Source: Salvelinus alpinus
Lineage: Eukaryota; Chordata; Actinopteri; Salmoniformes; Salmonidae
Length of the DNA: 64,000 nt
Assembly (NCBI RefSeq): GCF_045679555.1
Contig: NC_092115.1
Location: 38,949,228 to 39,013,227, forward strand
Reading direction: 5' to 3'
The notes under the pieces were generated by a model, which was not told where the DNA came from, made no database searches, and saw only the letters and a list, made by a program, of their open reading frames with translations. This document shows, piece after piece, positions 23,781 to 35,550 of this stretch. How positions within the stretch are numbered: position 1 is the first letter of the stretch; every line of letters begins with the position of its first letter. The position numbers and the translations under genes are program-made.

Positions 23781-25890
23781 GAGGTTTTCTTCAGAAATGT
23801 CAAAACAAGATGATCCATGTGTCCATGAGTACAAAATCCATGTCTACGTGTGTGTATATTGCATATATTATTGTGTGTGTGTGTATGCATGTCCCTGCTG
23901 TTCCATAAGGTGTATTTTTTATCTGTTTTTAAATCTAATTTATCTGCTTGCATTAGTTACTTGATGTGGAATAGAGTTCCATGTAGTCATGGCTCTATGT
24001 AGTACTGTGCGCCTCCCATAGTCTGTTCTGGCCTCCCATAGCCACCTCTTGTGGCATGTCTTGTGGGGTATGCATGGGTGTCCGAGCTGTGCTCCAGTAG
24101 TTCAAACAGACAGCTTGGCGCATTCAACATGTCAATACCTCTCATGAATACAAGTAGTGATGAAGTCAATCTCTCCTCCACTTTGAGCAAGGAGAGATTG
24201 ACATGCATATTATTCACATAAGGGCAAGCTGTGCTGCCCTGTTCTGAGCCAATTGCAATTTCCCTAAATCCGTTTTTGTGGCACTTGATCACACGACTGA
24301 ACAGTAGTCCAGGTGAGACAAAACTAGGGCCTGTAGGACCTGCCTTGTTGATAGTGCTGTTAAGAAGGTAGAGCAGCGCTTTATTATGGGCATACTTCTC
24401 CCCATCTTAGCTACTGTTGTATCAAGATGTTTTAACCATGACAGTTTATATTCCAGGGTTACTCCAAGCAGTTTAGTCACCTCAACTTGCTCAATTACCA
24501 AATTATTTATTACAAGATTTAGTTGAGGTTTCAGGGTTTAGTGAATGATTTGTCCCAAATACAATGCGTTTAGTTTTAGAAATATGTAGGACTAATTTAT
24601 TCCTTGCCACCCACTCTGAAACTAACTGCGCCTCTTTGTTAAGTGTTGCAGTCATTTCAGTCACTGTAGTATCTTACATGTACAGAGTTGAGTCATCCGC
24701 ATACATAGACACACTGGGTGGCTGTCACGCCTTGACCGTAGATTGCTTTGTATGTTTCTATTTTTTGTTTGGTCAGGGTGTGATGTGGGTGGGAATTCTA
24801 TGTTTGTATGTCTATGTTTTCTATTTCTATTGTGTTTGGCCTGGTATGGTTCCCAATCAGAGGCAGCTGTCAATCGTTGTCTCTGATTGAGAACCATACT
24901 TAGGTAACCTGTTTTCCCACTTTTAGTTGTGGGTGGTTATTTTCTGTTTAGTGTTTTTGTTGCACCTTTCAGAACTGTTCGTTTTGTTGTTTTTGTTCGA
25001 GTGTTCATATTTATTAAAGTATTATGAATACTTATCACGCTGCACTTTGGTCCTCTTCTCTTTCTACAATATTGACAGTGGCATGTAATTAGTGAAGATT
25101 GAAAAAAGTAATGGGCCTAGACAGCTGCCCTGGGAAATTCCTGATTCTACCTGGATTATGTTGGAGAGGCTTCCATTAAAGAACACCCTCTGTGTTCTGT
25201 TGGACAGGTAACTCTTTATCCACAATATAGCAGAGGGAGTAAAGCCATAACACATACGTTTTTCCAGCAGCAGACTATGATCGATAATGTCAAAAGCTGC
25301 ACTATTCTTAGGTAGCGGAATGACTTTAGCTTCCCTCCAAGCCTGGGGGCACACACTTTCTAGTATGCTTAAATTGAAAATATGGCAAATAGGAGTGGCA
25401 ATATCATTTGCTATTATCCTCAGTAATTTTCCATCCAAGTTGTCAGACCCCGGTGGCTTGTCATGGTTGACAATCATTTTTTCACCTCTTCAACACTCAC
25501 TTTAAGGAATAAAAAAGTACAATGCTTGTCTTTCTTAATTTGGTCAGATATTCTTGGATGTGTAGTGTCAGCGTTTGTTGCTGGCATCGCATGCCTAAGT
25601 TTGCTAATCTTGCCAATGAAAACAATCATTAAAGTAGTTGGCAATATCAGTTGGTTTTGTGATGAATGAGCCATCTAATTTAATGAATGATTGAGTTGAG
25701 TTTGCTTTTTTTCCAAAAATGTCATTTAAGGTGCGCCAAAACTTTTTACTATCATTCTTTATGTCATTTATCTTTGTTTCATAGTGTAGTTTCTTCTTCT
25801 TTTTATTCAGTTTAGTCACATGATTTCTCAATTTGCAATAAGTTTGCCAATCAATTGTGCAGCCAGATTTATTTGCCATTCCTAACATAA
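23780..25890 (-). mobile_element. Non-LTR retrotransposon (Jockey/CR1-like), dead, minus strand
   Basis: Minus-strand RT blocks include KPPGSDNLDGKLLRIIANDI, AFDIIDHSLLLEK, the QGSCLGPLLFSIF palm motif, a YADDS catalytic box (near 24690-24705), and a C-terminal VTKLLGVTLEYKLSWLKH with LDYCSVV. Between KVIPLPKNS and AAFDIIDH a stretch of about 100 residues is missing, so RT is internally deleted. A solo LTR at 24723 splits the catalytic box from the preceding palm motif. Upstream linker sequence (NDSKKFWRTLNDIFG) reaches about 25888. Confidence 0.85.
24723..25077 (+). mobile_element. Solo LTR, TGTCACGCC type, 355 bp, inside the LINE
   Basis: It begins TGTCACGCCTTGACC and ends ATATTGACA. A perfect 5-bp duplication GTGGC flanks it (24718-24722, 25078-25082). 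It is related to the copies at 1341 and 34150. Confidence 0.93.
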
Positions 25891-26716
25891 ATATCTAAAT
25901 CTGACTCCCAGGACTGTACTTGCTCACTGATAACAGAGATTCTGTTAAGGCCCTCATTACATTATTCATACAAATATAGAATTCCTGCTATGTCATCAAT
26001 GTTTGTAGATTCTATAGAAATTATCTTCATTTTAAGAGAGTCAAATATAAGCTGCGCCCAGTATCGTCCTTTTTTGGCATTTATCTCTGAATGGCAGATT
26101 ACTGAGCTCAATCTGTTAGTCAACCTCTCATTGCCAACTGCTGGAAGATCAATAAAGATGGGGATACAGGGTTTCGCATTACAGTGGTGACATTTGACCT
26201 CACACCAGAAACATAAAGTACAAGAATATCTGGAGTGCTGGTGTAAATTGTTTGTCTACTGGGTACTGCTGCACATTTACTGCGTGGTGCTTCTCCCTTT
26301 GTAATAATTTTCTGGAAAATAATGTCAAGCGCGCCTTTTATGTTTGGAAGTGGAATGCTAAACACTGAAGTTTCTAATATTACTTTAATAATCACTTGCA
26401 TTTTCTCACAAATTACAATTTGGAGAGATGGGCTAGTTATCCATTAATCAGTCCAAAACCCAAGCCCGAAAGGTGAAACTTTGGATTGATTGTGACCAAG
26501 GTAGGTTTATTAAGAAAACCGTTGGAAGGCTATACATAATTGAGGTGATATGAACCTATAGCAACATGATTTTACGAGGATACTACCTCAAAAATATTGT
26601 CAGGCCAATTTATTGTGTTAAGGTGCAGCCATAACCATCACCATTAGGTTAACATATGTTAACATTGTGTTTACATTGTGTCTTTGTTTACATTTTATTT
26701 CACACTGGAAGCAAAC
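25891..26716. other. Unassigned, possibly LINE 5' sequence
   Basis: A 93-codon minus-strand frame (26120-26401) contains no motif I recognise. It could be ORF1-like sequence of the adjacent LINE, but that is a guess. Confidence 0.35.
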
Positions 26717-26818
26717 AAATCAAATCAAATGTTATTTGTCACACGCGCCGAATACAACAGGTGTAGTACACCTTACCGTGAAATGCTTACTTACTTACAA
26801 GCCCTTAACCAACAATGC

Positions 26819-28066
26819 AGCCCAACTCGGAGATGCCCACCCTCTCCGAGTTGGGCATCTCCGGCGCGGCCCACGCTTGGATTGCGTCCTACCTGACAGG
26901 TCGCTCCTACCAGGTGGCGTGGCGAGAATCTGTCTCCGCACCACGTGCTCTCACCACTGGTGTCCCCCAGGGCTCTGTTCTAGGCCCTCTCCTATTCTCG
27001 CTATACACCAAGTCACTTGGCTCTGTCATATCCTCACATGGTCTCTCCTATCATTGCTATGCAGACGACACACAATTAATCTTCTCCTTTCCCCCTTCTG
27101 ATAACCAGGTGGTGAATCGCATCTCTGCATGTCTGGCAGACATATCAGTGTGGATGACGGATCACCACCTCAAGCTGAACCTCGGCAAGACGGAGCTGCT
27201 CTTCCTCCCGGGGAAGGACTGCCCGTTCCATGATCTCGCCATCACGGTTGACAACTCCATTGTGTCCTCCTCCCAGAGTGCTAAGAACCTTGGCGTGATC
27301 CTGGACAACACCCTGTCATTCTCAACTAACATCAAGGCGGTGACCCGTTCCTGTAGGTTCATGCTCTACAACATTCGCAGAGTACGACCCTGCCTCACGC
27401 AGGAAGCGGCGCAGGTCCTAATCCAGGCACTTGTCATCTCCCGTCTGGATTACTGCAACTCGCTGTTGGCTGGGCTCCCTGCCTGTGCCATTAAACCCCT
27501 ACAACTCATCCAGAACGCCGCAGCCCGTCTGGTGTTCAACCTTCCCAAGTTCTCTCACGTCACCCCGCTCCTCCGCTCTCTCCACTGGCTTCCAGTTGAA
27601 GCTCGCATCCGCTACAAGACCATGGTGCTTGCCTACGGAGCTGTGAGGGGAACGGCACCTCCGTACCTTCAGGCTCTGATCAGGCCCTACACCCAAACAA
27701 GGGCACTGCGTTCATCCACCTCTGGCCTGCTCGCCTCCCTACCTCTGAGGAAGTACAGTTCCCGCTCAGCCCAGTCAAAACTGTTCGCTGCTCTGGCACC
27801 CCAATGGTGGAACAAACTCCCTCACGACGCCAGGTCAGCGGAGTCAATCACCACCTTCCGGAGACACCTGAAACCCCACCTCTTTAAGGAATACCTAGGA
27901 TAGGATAAAGTAATCCTTCTAACCCCCCCCCCCCCCCCTTAAAAGAGTTAGATGCACTATTGTAAAGTGGTTGTTCCACTGGATATCATAAGGTGAATGC
28001 ACCAATTTGTAAGTCGCTCTGGATAAGAGCGTCTGCTAAATGACTTAAATGTAAATGTAAATGTAA
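26819..28066 (+). mobile_element. L2-type LINE, 5'-truncated, plus strand
   Basis: An uninterrupted 362-codon frame (26815-27903) covers the RT palm and C-terminal domain: GVPQGSVLGPLLFSLY, the YADDTQLIF catalytic box, HHLKLNLGKTELLFL, ISRLDYCNSLLAGLP and LHWLPVEARIRYKTMVLAY. The 3' UTR holds AAGTCGCTCTGGATAAGAGC and a TAAATG repeat tail, typical of fish L2. It inserted into the 3' UTR of the RSg-1 LINE. It lacks the endonuclease and RT fingers, so it cannot move. The intact frame suggests a fairly recent insertion. Confidence 0.9.
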
Positions 28067-28170
28067 GAAAATATTTACTAAATAAACTAAAGTAAAAAAT
28101 GTAATAAAAAGTAACACAATAAAAGGCTATCAGTACAGAGGTACTGGTTAGTCAAGGTAATTCGTACATG

Positions 28171-28387
28171 TTTTTTTAACTTTATTTAACTAGGCAAGTT
28201 AGTTAAGACCAAATTATTAATTACAATGACGGCCTACCCCGGATGACACTGGGCCAATTGTACGCCGCCCTATGGGACTCCAAATCACGGCCGGGTGTGA
28301 TGCAGCCTGGATTTGAACAAGGGACAGCAGTGATGCCTCTTGCACTGAGATGCAGTGACTTGGACCGCTGCTCCACCCGGGAGCCCC
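28171..28387 (-). mobile_element. tRNA-derived SINE inside the LINE
   Basis: On the minus strand the head GGGGCTCCCGGGTGGAGCAG leads to a B-box-like GTTCAAATCC. The GGAGTCCCATAGGGCGGC body and an AAATAAAG-T tail follow. The host LINE text (GTACATG | TATGTAGGTAGG) continues on both sides. Confidence 0.85.
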
Positions 28388-28846
28388 TATGTAGGTAGGG
28401 GTAAAGTGAATATGCATAGATAATAAACAGCAAGTAGCAGCAGTGTAAAACCAGCAGTCTTATGGCTTGGGGGTAGAAGCTGTTAGGGAGCCTTTTGGAC
28501 CTAGACTTAGGACTCTGGTACCGCTTGCCATGCAGAGAGAACAGTCTATGACAATTTTTTTGGCCTACCTCTGACACCGCCTAGTATATAGGTCCTGGAT
28601 GGCAGGAAGCTTGGCCGCAGTGAGCAGTTGCCATACCAGGCGGTGATGCAACCGGTCAGGATGCTCTCAATGGTGCAGCTGTATAACGTTTTAAGGATCT
28701 GGGGACCCATGCCAAATCTTTTCAGTCTCCTGAGGGGGAAAAGGTGTTGTCGTGCCCTCTTCACGACTGTCTTGGTGTGTTTGGACACCAAGGAACTTGA
28801 AACTCTCAACCCGCTCCACTACAGCCCCGTCGTTGTCAATTTTACA

Positions 28847-31800
28847 TTTTAAATTTCACCTTTATTTAACCAGGTAGGCAAGTTCTCATTTACAACTGCG
28901 ACTTGGCCAAGATAAAGCAAAGCATTGCGACAAAAACAACACAGAGTTACACATGGGATAAACAAACATACAGTCAAAAACACAATATAAAAATCTGTAT
29001 ACAGTGTGTGCAAATGAAGTAAGGAGGTAAGGCAATAAATAGACCAATAGTGGCGAAGTACTTACAATTTAGCAATTTACACTGGAGTGATATATGTGCA
29101 GATGAGGATGTGCAAGTAAAAATACTGGTGTGCAAAAGAGCAGAAAAATAAAAGGCTTTGTTGCGAAATAGGAAGCCAATTCTAGATTTAACTTTGGATT
29201 GGAGATGCTTAATGTGCGTCTGGAAGGAGAGTTTACAGTCTAGCCAGACACCTAGGTGTTTAAAGTTGTCCACATATTCTAAGTCAGAACCGTTCAGAGT
29301 AGTGATGCTAGTCGGGCGGGCGGGTGCGGGCAGAGATCGGTTGAAGGGCATGCATTTCATTTTACTAGCATTTAAGAGCAGTTGCAGGCCACGGAAGGAG
29401 TGTTGAAGCTCATTTGGAGGTTTGATAACACAGTGTCCAAAGAAGGGCCAGATGTATACAGAATGGTGTCGTCTGCGTTGAGGTGGATTAAAGAATCACC
29501 CGCAGCAAGAGCAACATCATTGATATATACAGAGAAAAGAGTTGGCCCGAGAATTGAACCCTGTGGCACCCCCATAGAGACTGCCAGAGGTTTGAACAAC
29601 AGGCCCTCCGATTTGACACACTGAACTCTATCTGAGAAGTAATTAGTGAACCAGGCAAGGCAGTCATTAGAGAAACTAATGCTGTTGAGTCTGCCGATAA
29701 GAATACGGTGATTGACAGAGTCGAAAGCCTTGGCCACGTCGATGAAGACGGCTGCACAGTACTGTCTTTTATCGATGGCGGTTATGATATCATTTAGGAC
29801 CTTGAGCGTGGCTGAGGTGCACCCGTGACCAGCTCGGAAACCAGATTCCATAGCGGAGAAGGTATGGTGGGATTCGAAATTGTCAGTGATCTGTTTGTTC
29901 ACTTGGCTTTCGAAGACTTTAGAAAGGGAGGGCTGGATGGATATAGGTCTGTAACAGTTAGGGTCAAGAATGTCCTCCCCCTTTGAAGAGGGGGATGACC
30001 TCGGCCGCTTTCCAATCTTTAGGAATATCAGACGATACGAAAGAGAGGTTGAACAGACTAGTAATAGGGGTTGCAACAATGGCGGTGGGTAATTTTAGGA
30101 AGAGAGGGTCCAGATTGTCTAGCCCAGCTGATTTGTAGGGATCCAGATTTTGCAGCTCTTTCAGAACTTCAGCTGTCTGGATTTGGGTGAAGGAGAAGTG
30201 GGGGAGGGCAGTTGCTGCAGGGGGTGCAGAGCTGTTGGCCGGGGTTGGGGTAGCCAGGTAGAAAGCATGGCCAGTCATAGAGAAATGCTTATTGAAATTC
30301 TCGATTATCATGGATTTATCAGTGGTGACAGTGTTTCCTAGTCTCAGTGCAGTGGGCAGCTGGGAGGAGGTACTCTTATTCTCCATAGACTTTACAGTGT
30401 CCCAAAACTTTTTGTAATTAGTGCTGCAGGATGCAAATTTCTGTTTTAAAAAGCTAGCCTTTGCTTTCCTAACTGACTGTGTGTATTGGTTCCTGGCTTC
30501 CCTGAAAAGTTGCATATTGCGGGGACTATTCGAAGCTAGTGCAGTACGCCACAGAGTGTTTTTGTGCTGGTCAAGGGCAGTCAAGTCTGGAGTGAACCAA
30601 GGGCTATATCTGTTCTTAGTTCTACATTTTTTAAAAGGCGGGGTTAACCTCTACATCACCAGAGGAACAGAGGAAGAGTAGGATGAGGGTACGGCTAAAG
30701 GCTATCAGAACTGGTCGTCTAGTGCTTTGGGAACAGAGAATAAAAGGAGCAGATTTCTGGGCATGGTAGAATAGATTCAGGGCATAGTGTACAGACAAGG
30801 ATATGGTAGGGTGCGAGTACAGTGGGGGTAAACCTAGGCATTGAGTGATGATGAGAGAGGTTTCATCTCTGGAGGCGCCAGTTAAGCTAGGTGTGGTCTC
30901 CGCATGTGTGGGGGGTGGGACAAGGGGGCTATCTGAGGCATGTTGAGCAGGACTAGGGGCTCTGCAGTAAAATAAAACAATGAGAGCTGCCCTAAACAAC
31001 AGTTTACAAGGCCCGCGGTCAAACGACTACCCCTCATTACTGTCAAGCGCTCCCTAAAACACTTCTGACATTAGAAAAAGGCATAAAGCAATCACAGGTG
31101 TTGATTGGGAGAGCTAAGACAACAACTGGTGAGACAACAACGGGTAAACAGCTATGACAACAACAACGGGTAAATGGCGATGAATGGGCAGAGAGGGTCA
31201 GTTAGCTACACACAGGCCCTGAGTTCAAGGCTGGGGCCGACAGGTAAACAAAAGGAAGTACCGTGTTAATGAACAGTCCAACAGCCATCAGCTGTGTAGC
31301 CGAGTGATCATAGGGTCCAATGAGCAGCAAAGATGAAACAGGTAGCCATTCGGTAGTCAATTACTACGTAAGGCGAGCGGGACACACGGCGTTGAGGAAG
31401 CTAACAGGCCGGGGCTAGCAGATGGATCAACACCAGCATCCAAATCGCGTAGGCCGGTTGAGCGCACATCGGCCGAATTACGTCAGCAGACCAGTCGTTA
31501 TGGATCGGCGGGGCTCCGTGTCGACAAAGGGTCCAGAACAATTGGCAAGAGCGGTATTGTAGTTGGTGTACTTCGTTTGCTGGCCGGGAAATGGGCCTAG
31601 CTCGAGGCTAGCTGGTGCATGCTTCTGGACAAGGGCGTTTCCCACAGTAGCCACTCGGTAGCAACTAGCTAGCTGCCAAGATCCAGTGTGATGTTCCAGA
31701 GCTTGCGGCAGGAATCTGATGATGTAGTGGGGGGAAAAAGCAGTCCGATATGCTCAGGGCTGATATCGTGCTGTGCAGACTGGCAGGTATTATCCAGGCT

Positions 31801-31905
31801 ATCCGGGCTAAAGCGGCTGGAGTTCGAGTTAAAGGTAAAGACCACTAGCAGTGGCTACCAATGACTAAAAAGCTAGTAGCTAATTAGCTGGCTAGCTTCT
31901 GATGG
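28847..31905 (-). mobile_element. CR1/Rex1-like LINE with 2A-like motif, endonuclease deleted
   Basis: Minus-strand order: about 1 kb GC-rich 5' UTR (30980-31905); an N-terminal frame (30631-30999) ending LFLCSSGDVEVNP, a 2A-like motif; then directly the pre-RT region LDQHKNTLWRTALASN (from 30584). The roughly 250-residue endonuclease expected between them is absent. RT follows (29372-30079) with DPNCYRPISIQPSLSKVFE, AFDSVNHRILIGRL and MGVPQGSILGPTLF. The catalytic box reads NADDTILY instead of YADD. The C-terminus is at 28974-29360. Confidence 0.85.
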
Positions 31906-32892
31906 AGGGGGGTGTTCGGCCCCCCTCCATCAGTAGTCAGTAGTCTACGATCAGCTCCTTTGTCTTGCTCACGTTAATGTCCTGGTACCACACTGCCAGG
32001 TCTTTGACCTCCTCCCTATAGGCTGTCTCATCGTTGTCGGTGATCAGGCCTACCACTGTTGTGTCGTCAGCAAACTTAATGATGGTGTTGGAGTCGTGCT
32101 TTGCCATGCATTCGTGGGTGAACAGGTAGTACAGGAGGGAACTAAGCACACACCCCTGAAGGACCCCCCGTGTTGAGGATCAGCATGGCAGATATGTTGT
32201 TGCCCACCCTTACCCCCTAGGGGTGGCCCGTCAGGAAGTCCAGGATCCAGTTGCAGAGGTAGGTGTTTAGTCCCAGGGTCATTAGCCTAGTGAGGAGCTT
32301 TGTGGGCACTATGGTGTTGAACACTGAGCTGTAGTCAATGAACAGCATTTTCACATATGTGTTCCCTTTGTCCAGGTGGGAAAGGGCAGTGTGGAGTGCG
32401 ATTGAGATGGCATCATCTGTTGGGGTGGTATGTGAATTGGAGTGGGTCTAGGGTTTCTGGGATGATGGTGTTGATGTGAGCTATGACCAGCCTTTCAAAG
32501 CACTTCATGGATACCGACGGTAGTCATTTAGGCTGGTTACCTTCGCTTTCTTGGGCACAGGACCTATGGTGGTCTGCTTGAAACATGTAGGTATTACAGA
32601 CACGTGCAGGGAGAGGTTGAAAATGTCAGTGAAGACACTTGCCAGTTGGTCTGCGCATGCTCTGAGTACACATCCTGGTAATCCATCTGGCCCCGCGGCC
32701 TTGTGAATGTTGACCTGTTTAAAGGTCTTGCTCACATCGGCTTTGGAGAGCGTGATCACACAGTCGTGTGGAACAGCTGGTGCTCTCATGCATGATTCAG
32801 TGTTGCTTGCCTCGAAGCATTTAAAAGGCATTTAGCTCGTCTGGTAAGCTCACGTCACTGGGCAGCTCGCGGCTGGGTTTCCCTTTGTAGTC

Positions 32893-33700
32893 CGCCCCAT
32901 AGCACTCACTTCTGTCATCATGAAGTGCTTTGAGAGACTAGTCATGGATCATATCACCTCCACCCTACCTGATACCCTAGACCCACTCCAATTTGCTTAC
33001 CGCCCTAATAGGTCCACAGATGACGCAATCGCCATTACGCTGCACACTGCCCAATCCCATCTGGACAAGAGGAATACCTATGTAAGAACGCTGTTCATTG
33101 ACTACAGCTCAGCATTGAACACCACAGTACCCTCCAAACTCGTCATTAAGCTCGAGACCCTGGGTCCTGGACTTTCTGACGGGCCGCCCCCAGGTGGTGA
33201 GGATAGAAAACAACATCATCCACCCCGCTGATCCTCAACACTGGGGCCCCACAAGGGTGCATTCTCAACCCTCTCCTGTACTCCCTGTTCACCCATGACT
33301 GCGTGGCTATGCTCGCCACCAACACAAGCATCAAGTTTGCAGACGACACTACAGTTGTAGCCTTGATTACCAACAACAATGAGACGGCCTACAGGGAGGA
33401 GGTGAGGGCCCTCGGAGTGTGGTGTCAGGAAAATAACTTCTCATTCAACGTCAACAAAACAAAGGAGATGGTCGTGGACTTCAGGAAACAGCAGAGGGAG
33501 CATCCCCCCCATCCACATCGATGGGAGAGTAGTGGAGAAGGTGAAAAGTTTTAAGTTCCTCGGCATACACATCACGGACAAACTGAAACGGTCCACCCAC
33601 ACAGACAGCGTGGTGAAGAAGGCGCAACAGCGTCTCTTCAACCTCAGGAGGCTGAAAAAAATTGGCTTGTCACCTAAAACACTCACAAACGTTTACAGAT
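32893..33700 (+). mobile_element. RSg-1-type LINE fragment in opposite orientation
   Basis: Plus-strand RT blocks: [60 protein letters not shown] and SFKFLGIHITDKLKRSTHTD, then KIGLSPKTLTNVYR, where an LTR cuts it. It is head-to-head with the minus-strand copy ending at 32892, and overlapping RT regions are present in both arms. Several frameshifts. Confidence 0.85.
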
Positions 33701-34514
33701 TGTCACGCCCTGACTTTAGTTATATTTGTTTTCTTTATTATTTGGTTAGGTCAGGGTGTGACAAGGGTGGTTTGGTTAGTTTCGTCTTGTCTAGTTTTTT
33801 TTTGTTTATCTATGGGGATTTCAATTGTCTAGGGGAATGTAGGTTTATGGTGGCCTGAATTGGTTCCCAATCAGAGACAGCTGTTTATCGTTGTCTCTGA
33901 TTGGGGATCCTATTTAGGTTGCCATTTTCCATTTTGGTTTTGTGGGTAGTTGTCCATGTTTAGTTGCCTGTGAGCACTACGTTGGCGTCACGTTTCGGTT
34001 GGAGTTTTATTGTTTTGTTGGGGACATCGTTAATAAATAAGTATGTACGCTCAACGCTGCGCCTTGGTCCATTTCTTCAACAGACGGTCGTGACAGAACT
34101 ACCCACCAATGGAAAATGGCAACCTAAATAGGACCTTTGGGGGGGGTACTGTCACGCCCTGACCTTAGAGATCCTTTTTATGTCTCTATTTTGGTTTGGT
34201 CAGGGCGTGAGTTGGGGTGGGCATTCTATGTTTTGTGTTCTATGTTTTCTATTTCTGTGTGTTTGGCCGGGTGTGGTTCTCAATCAGAGGCAGCTGTCTA
34301 TTGTTGTCTCTGATTGAGAACCATACTTAGGTAGCCTTTTTCCACCTGTGTTTTGGTGGGTAGTTGTTTTCTGTTTTGTGTTGCTGCACCTAACAGGACT
34401 GTTTCGTTTTCGTTCATTCTCTTTTGTTATTTTGTTTAGTGTTCTGTTTAAATAAAAATAACATGAACACTTACCACGCTGCGCTTTGGTCCACTCCTTC
34501 TTCTTCAGACGGCC

Positions 34515-35405
34515 GTGACAGAACTACCCACCAAAAGAGGACCAAGCAGCATGGTTACCTGGAGAGTTGGACATGGGAGGAAATCCTGGAAGGCAAAGGA
34601 CCCTGGGGACAGACGAGAGAACATCGCCGTCCTGAGGAGGTGGCACAGCGGAGCAGGCACGAGAGGCAGCCCCCCCAAAAACATTGGGGGGGGGGGGGGC
34701 AGACGAGGAGTATGGCTCAGTCAGATTGTAGACTTGAGCCAACTCCCCCGTGCTTACCGGGTGGAGCGTCGTACTGGTCAGGCACCGTGTTATGCGGTGG
34801 AGCGCACAGTGTCTCCAGTGCGCGTTCACAGCCCGGTACGCTACATCGCAGCTCCTCGCATCGGCCGGGCTAGAGTGGGCATCGAGCCAGGACGGAGTGT
34901 GCCAGCCCTGCTCTCCAGACCTCCAGGACGTCTCTATGGCCCAGGATATCCTGCGCCGGCTCTGTGCACTGTGTCTCCAGTGCGTCTGCACAGCCCAGTG
35001 CGTCCTGTGCCTGCACCCCGCACGTGCCGGGCCAAAGTCACCATCCAGCCAGGACGGGTTGTGCAGGCTCTTAGCTCGAGACCTCCAGTGTGCCTCCACG
35101 GCCCAGTGTATCCGGTGCCTCGGCCAAGGACAAGGCCTCCTGTAGGTCTCCCCAGCCGGGTGAGTCCTGTGCCTCGGCCAAGAACTAACCCTCCTGTATG
35201 TCTCCCCAGCCTGGTGAGTCCTGTGCCTGCTCCCAGAGCCAGGCCTCCTGTGTGTCTCTCCACTCCAGTGATGATCCATGGCACGAAGCCTCCAGTGATG
35301 ATCCATGGCACGAAGCCTCCAGTGATGATCCATGGCACGAAGCCTCCAGTGATGATCCATGGCACGAAGCCTCCAGTGATATCCATGGGACGAAGCCTCC
35401 AGTGA
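34515..35405 (+). pseudogene. Proline-rich ORF of the non-autonomous LTR element
   Basis: A 296-codon frame carries repeated short modules (TVSPVRVHSPVR, PAPRTCRA, RPPVCLHGPVYPVP, PRTRPPVGLPSRVSPVP) and then PPVMIHGTK repeats. It matches the internal region I recognise from salmonid LTR elements that lack pol. No known enzymatic domain. The function is unknown, and the reading frame shifts at the irregular repeat unit near 35378. Confidence 0.55.
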
Positions 35406-35550
35406 TGATCAATGGCAAGAAGGCTCCAGTGATGATCAATGGCAAGAAGGCTCCAGTGATGATATATGGCAAGAAGCCTCCAGTGATGATCCATGGCAAG
35501 AAGCCTCCAGGGGTGAGACATGGCACGAAGCCTCCAGAGACGGCCTCCAG
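35269..35550 (+). repeat. 27-bp tandem repeat, about 10 units
   Basis: The unit TGATGATCCATGGCACGAAG plus CCTCCAG is repeated about ten times with substitutions (CAATGGCAAGAAGG variants) and one 26-bp unit near 35378. Each 27-bp unit encodes PPVMIHGTK. It is direct and spacer-free, so it is a minisatellite. Confidence 0.95.

Larger units (their letters stand above)
26717..32892 (-). mobile_element. RSg-1-type LINE (minus strand), with three insertions
   Basis: The host LINE survives as four blocks: 26717-26818 (3' tail, inverse of CATTTGATTTG), 28067-28170, 28388-28846 and 31906-32892. Coding blocks include [20 protein letters not shown] (28546-28809), [20 protein letters not shown] with the FADD catalytic box, and [20 protein letters not shown] (32505-32831). 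Text resumes in register across each insertion: GTCGTTGTCAA before 28847 continues as TGTTCGGCCC at about 31912. Frames are broken. Confidence 0.85.

Noticed and set aside
28300..28387. tRNA gene on the minus strand
   Set aside because: The A- and B-box-like words belong to a tRNA-derived SINE; no complete cloverleaf with CCA-ready acceptor stem is present.
34524..35360. 278-codon minus-strand frame (MDHHWRLRA repeats)
   Set aside because: It is the antisense of the 27-bp repeat and the proline-rich frame; the plus strand agrees with the orientation of the LTRs.
35269..35550. Regular repeats considered as a CRISPR array
   Set aside because: Units are contiguous 27-bp direct repeats without unique spacers, in a vertebrate retroelement.
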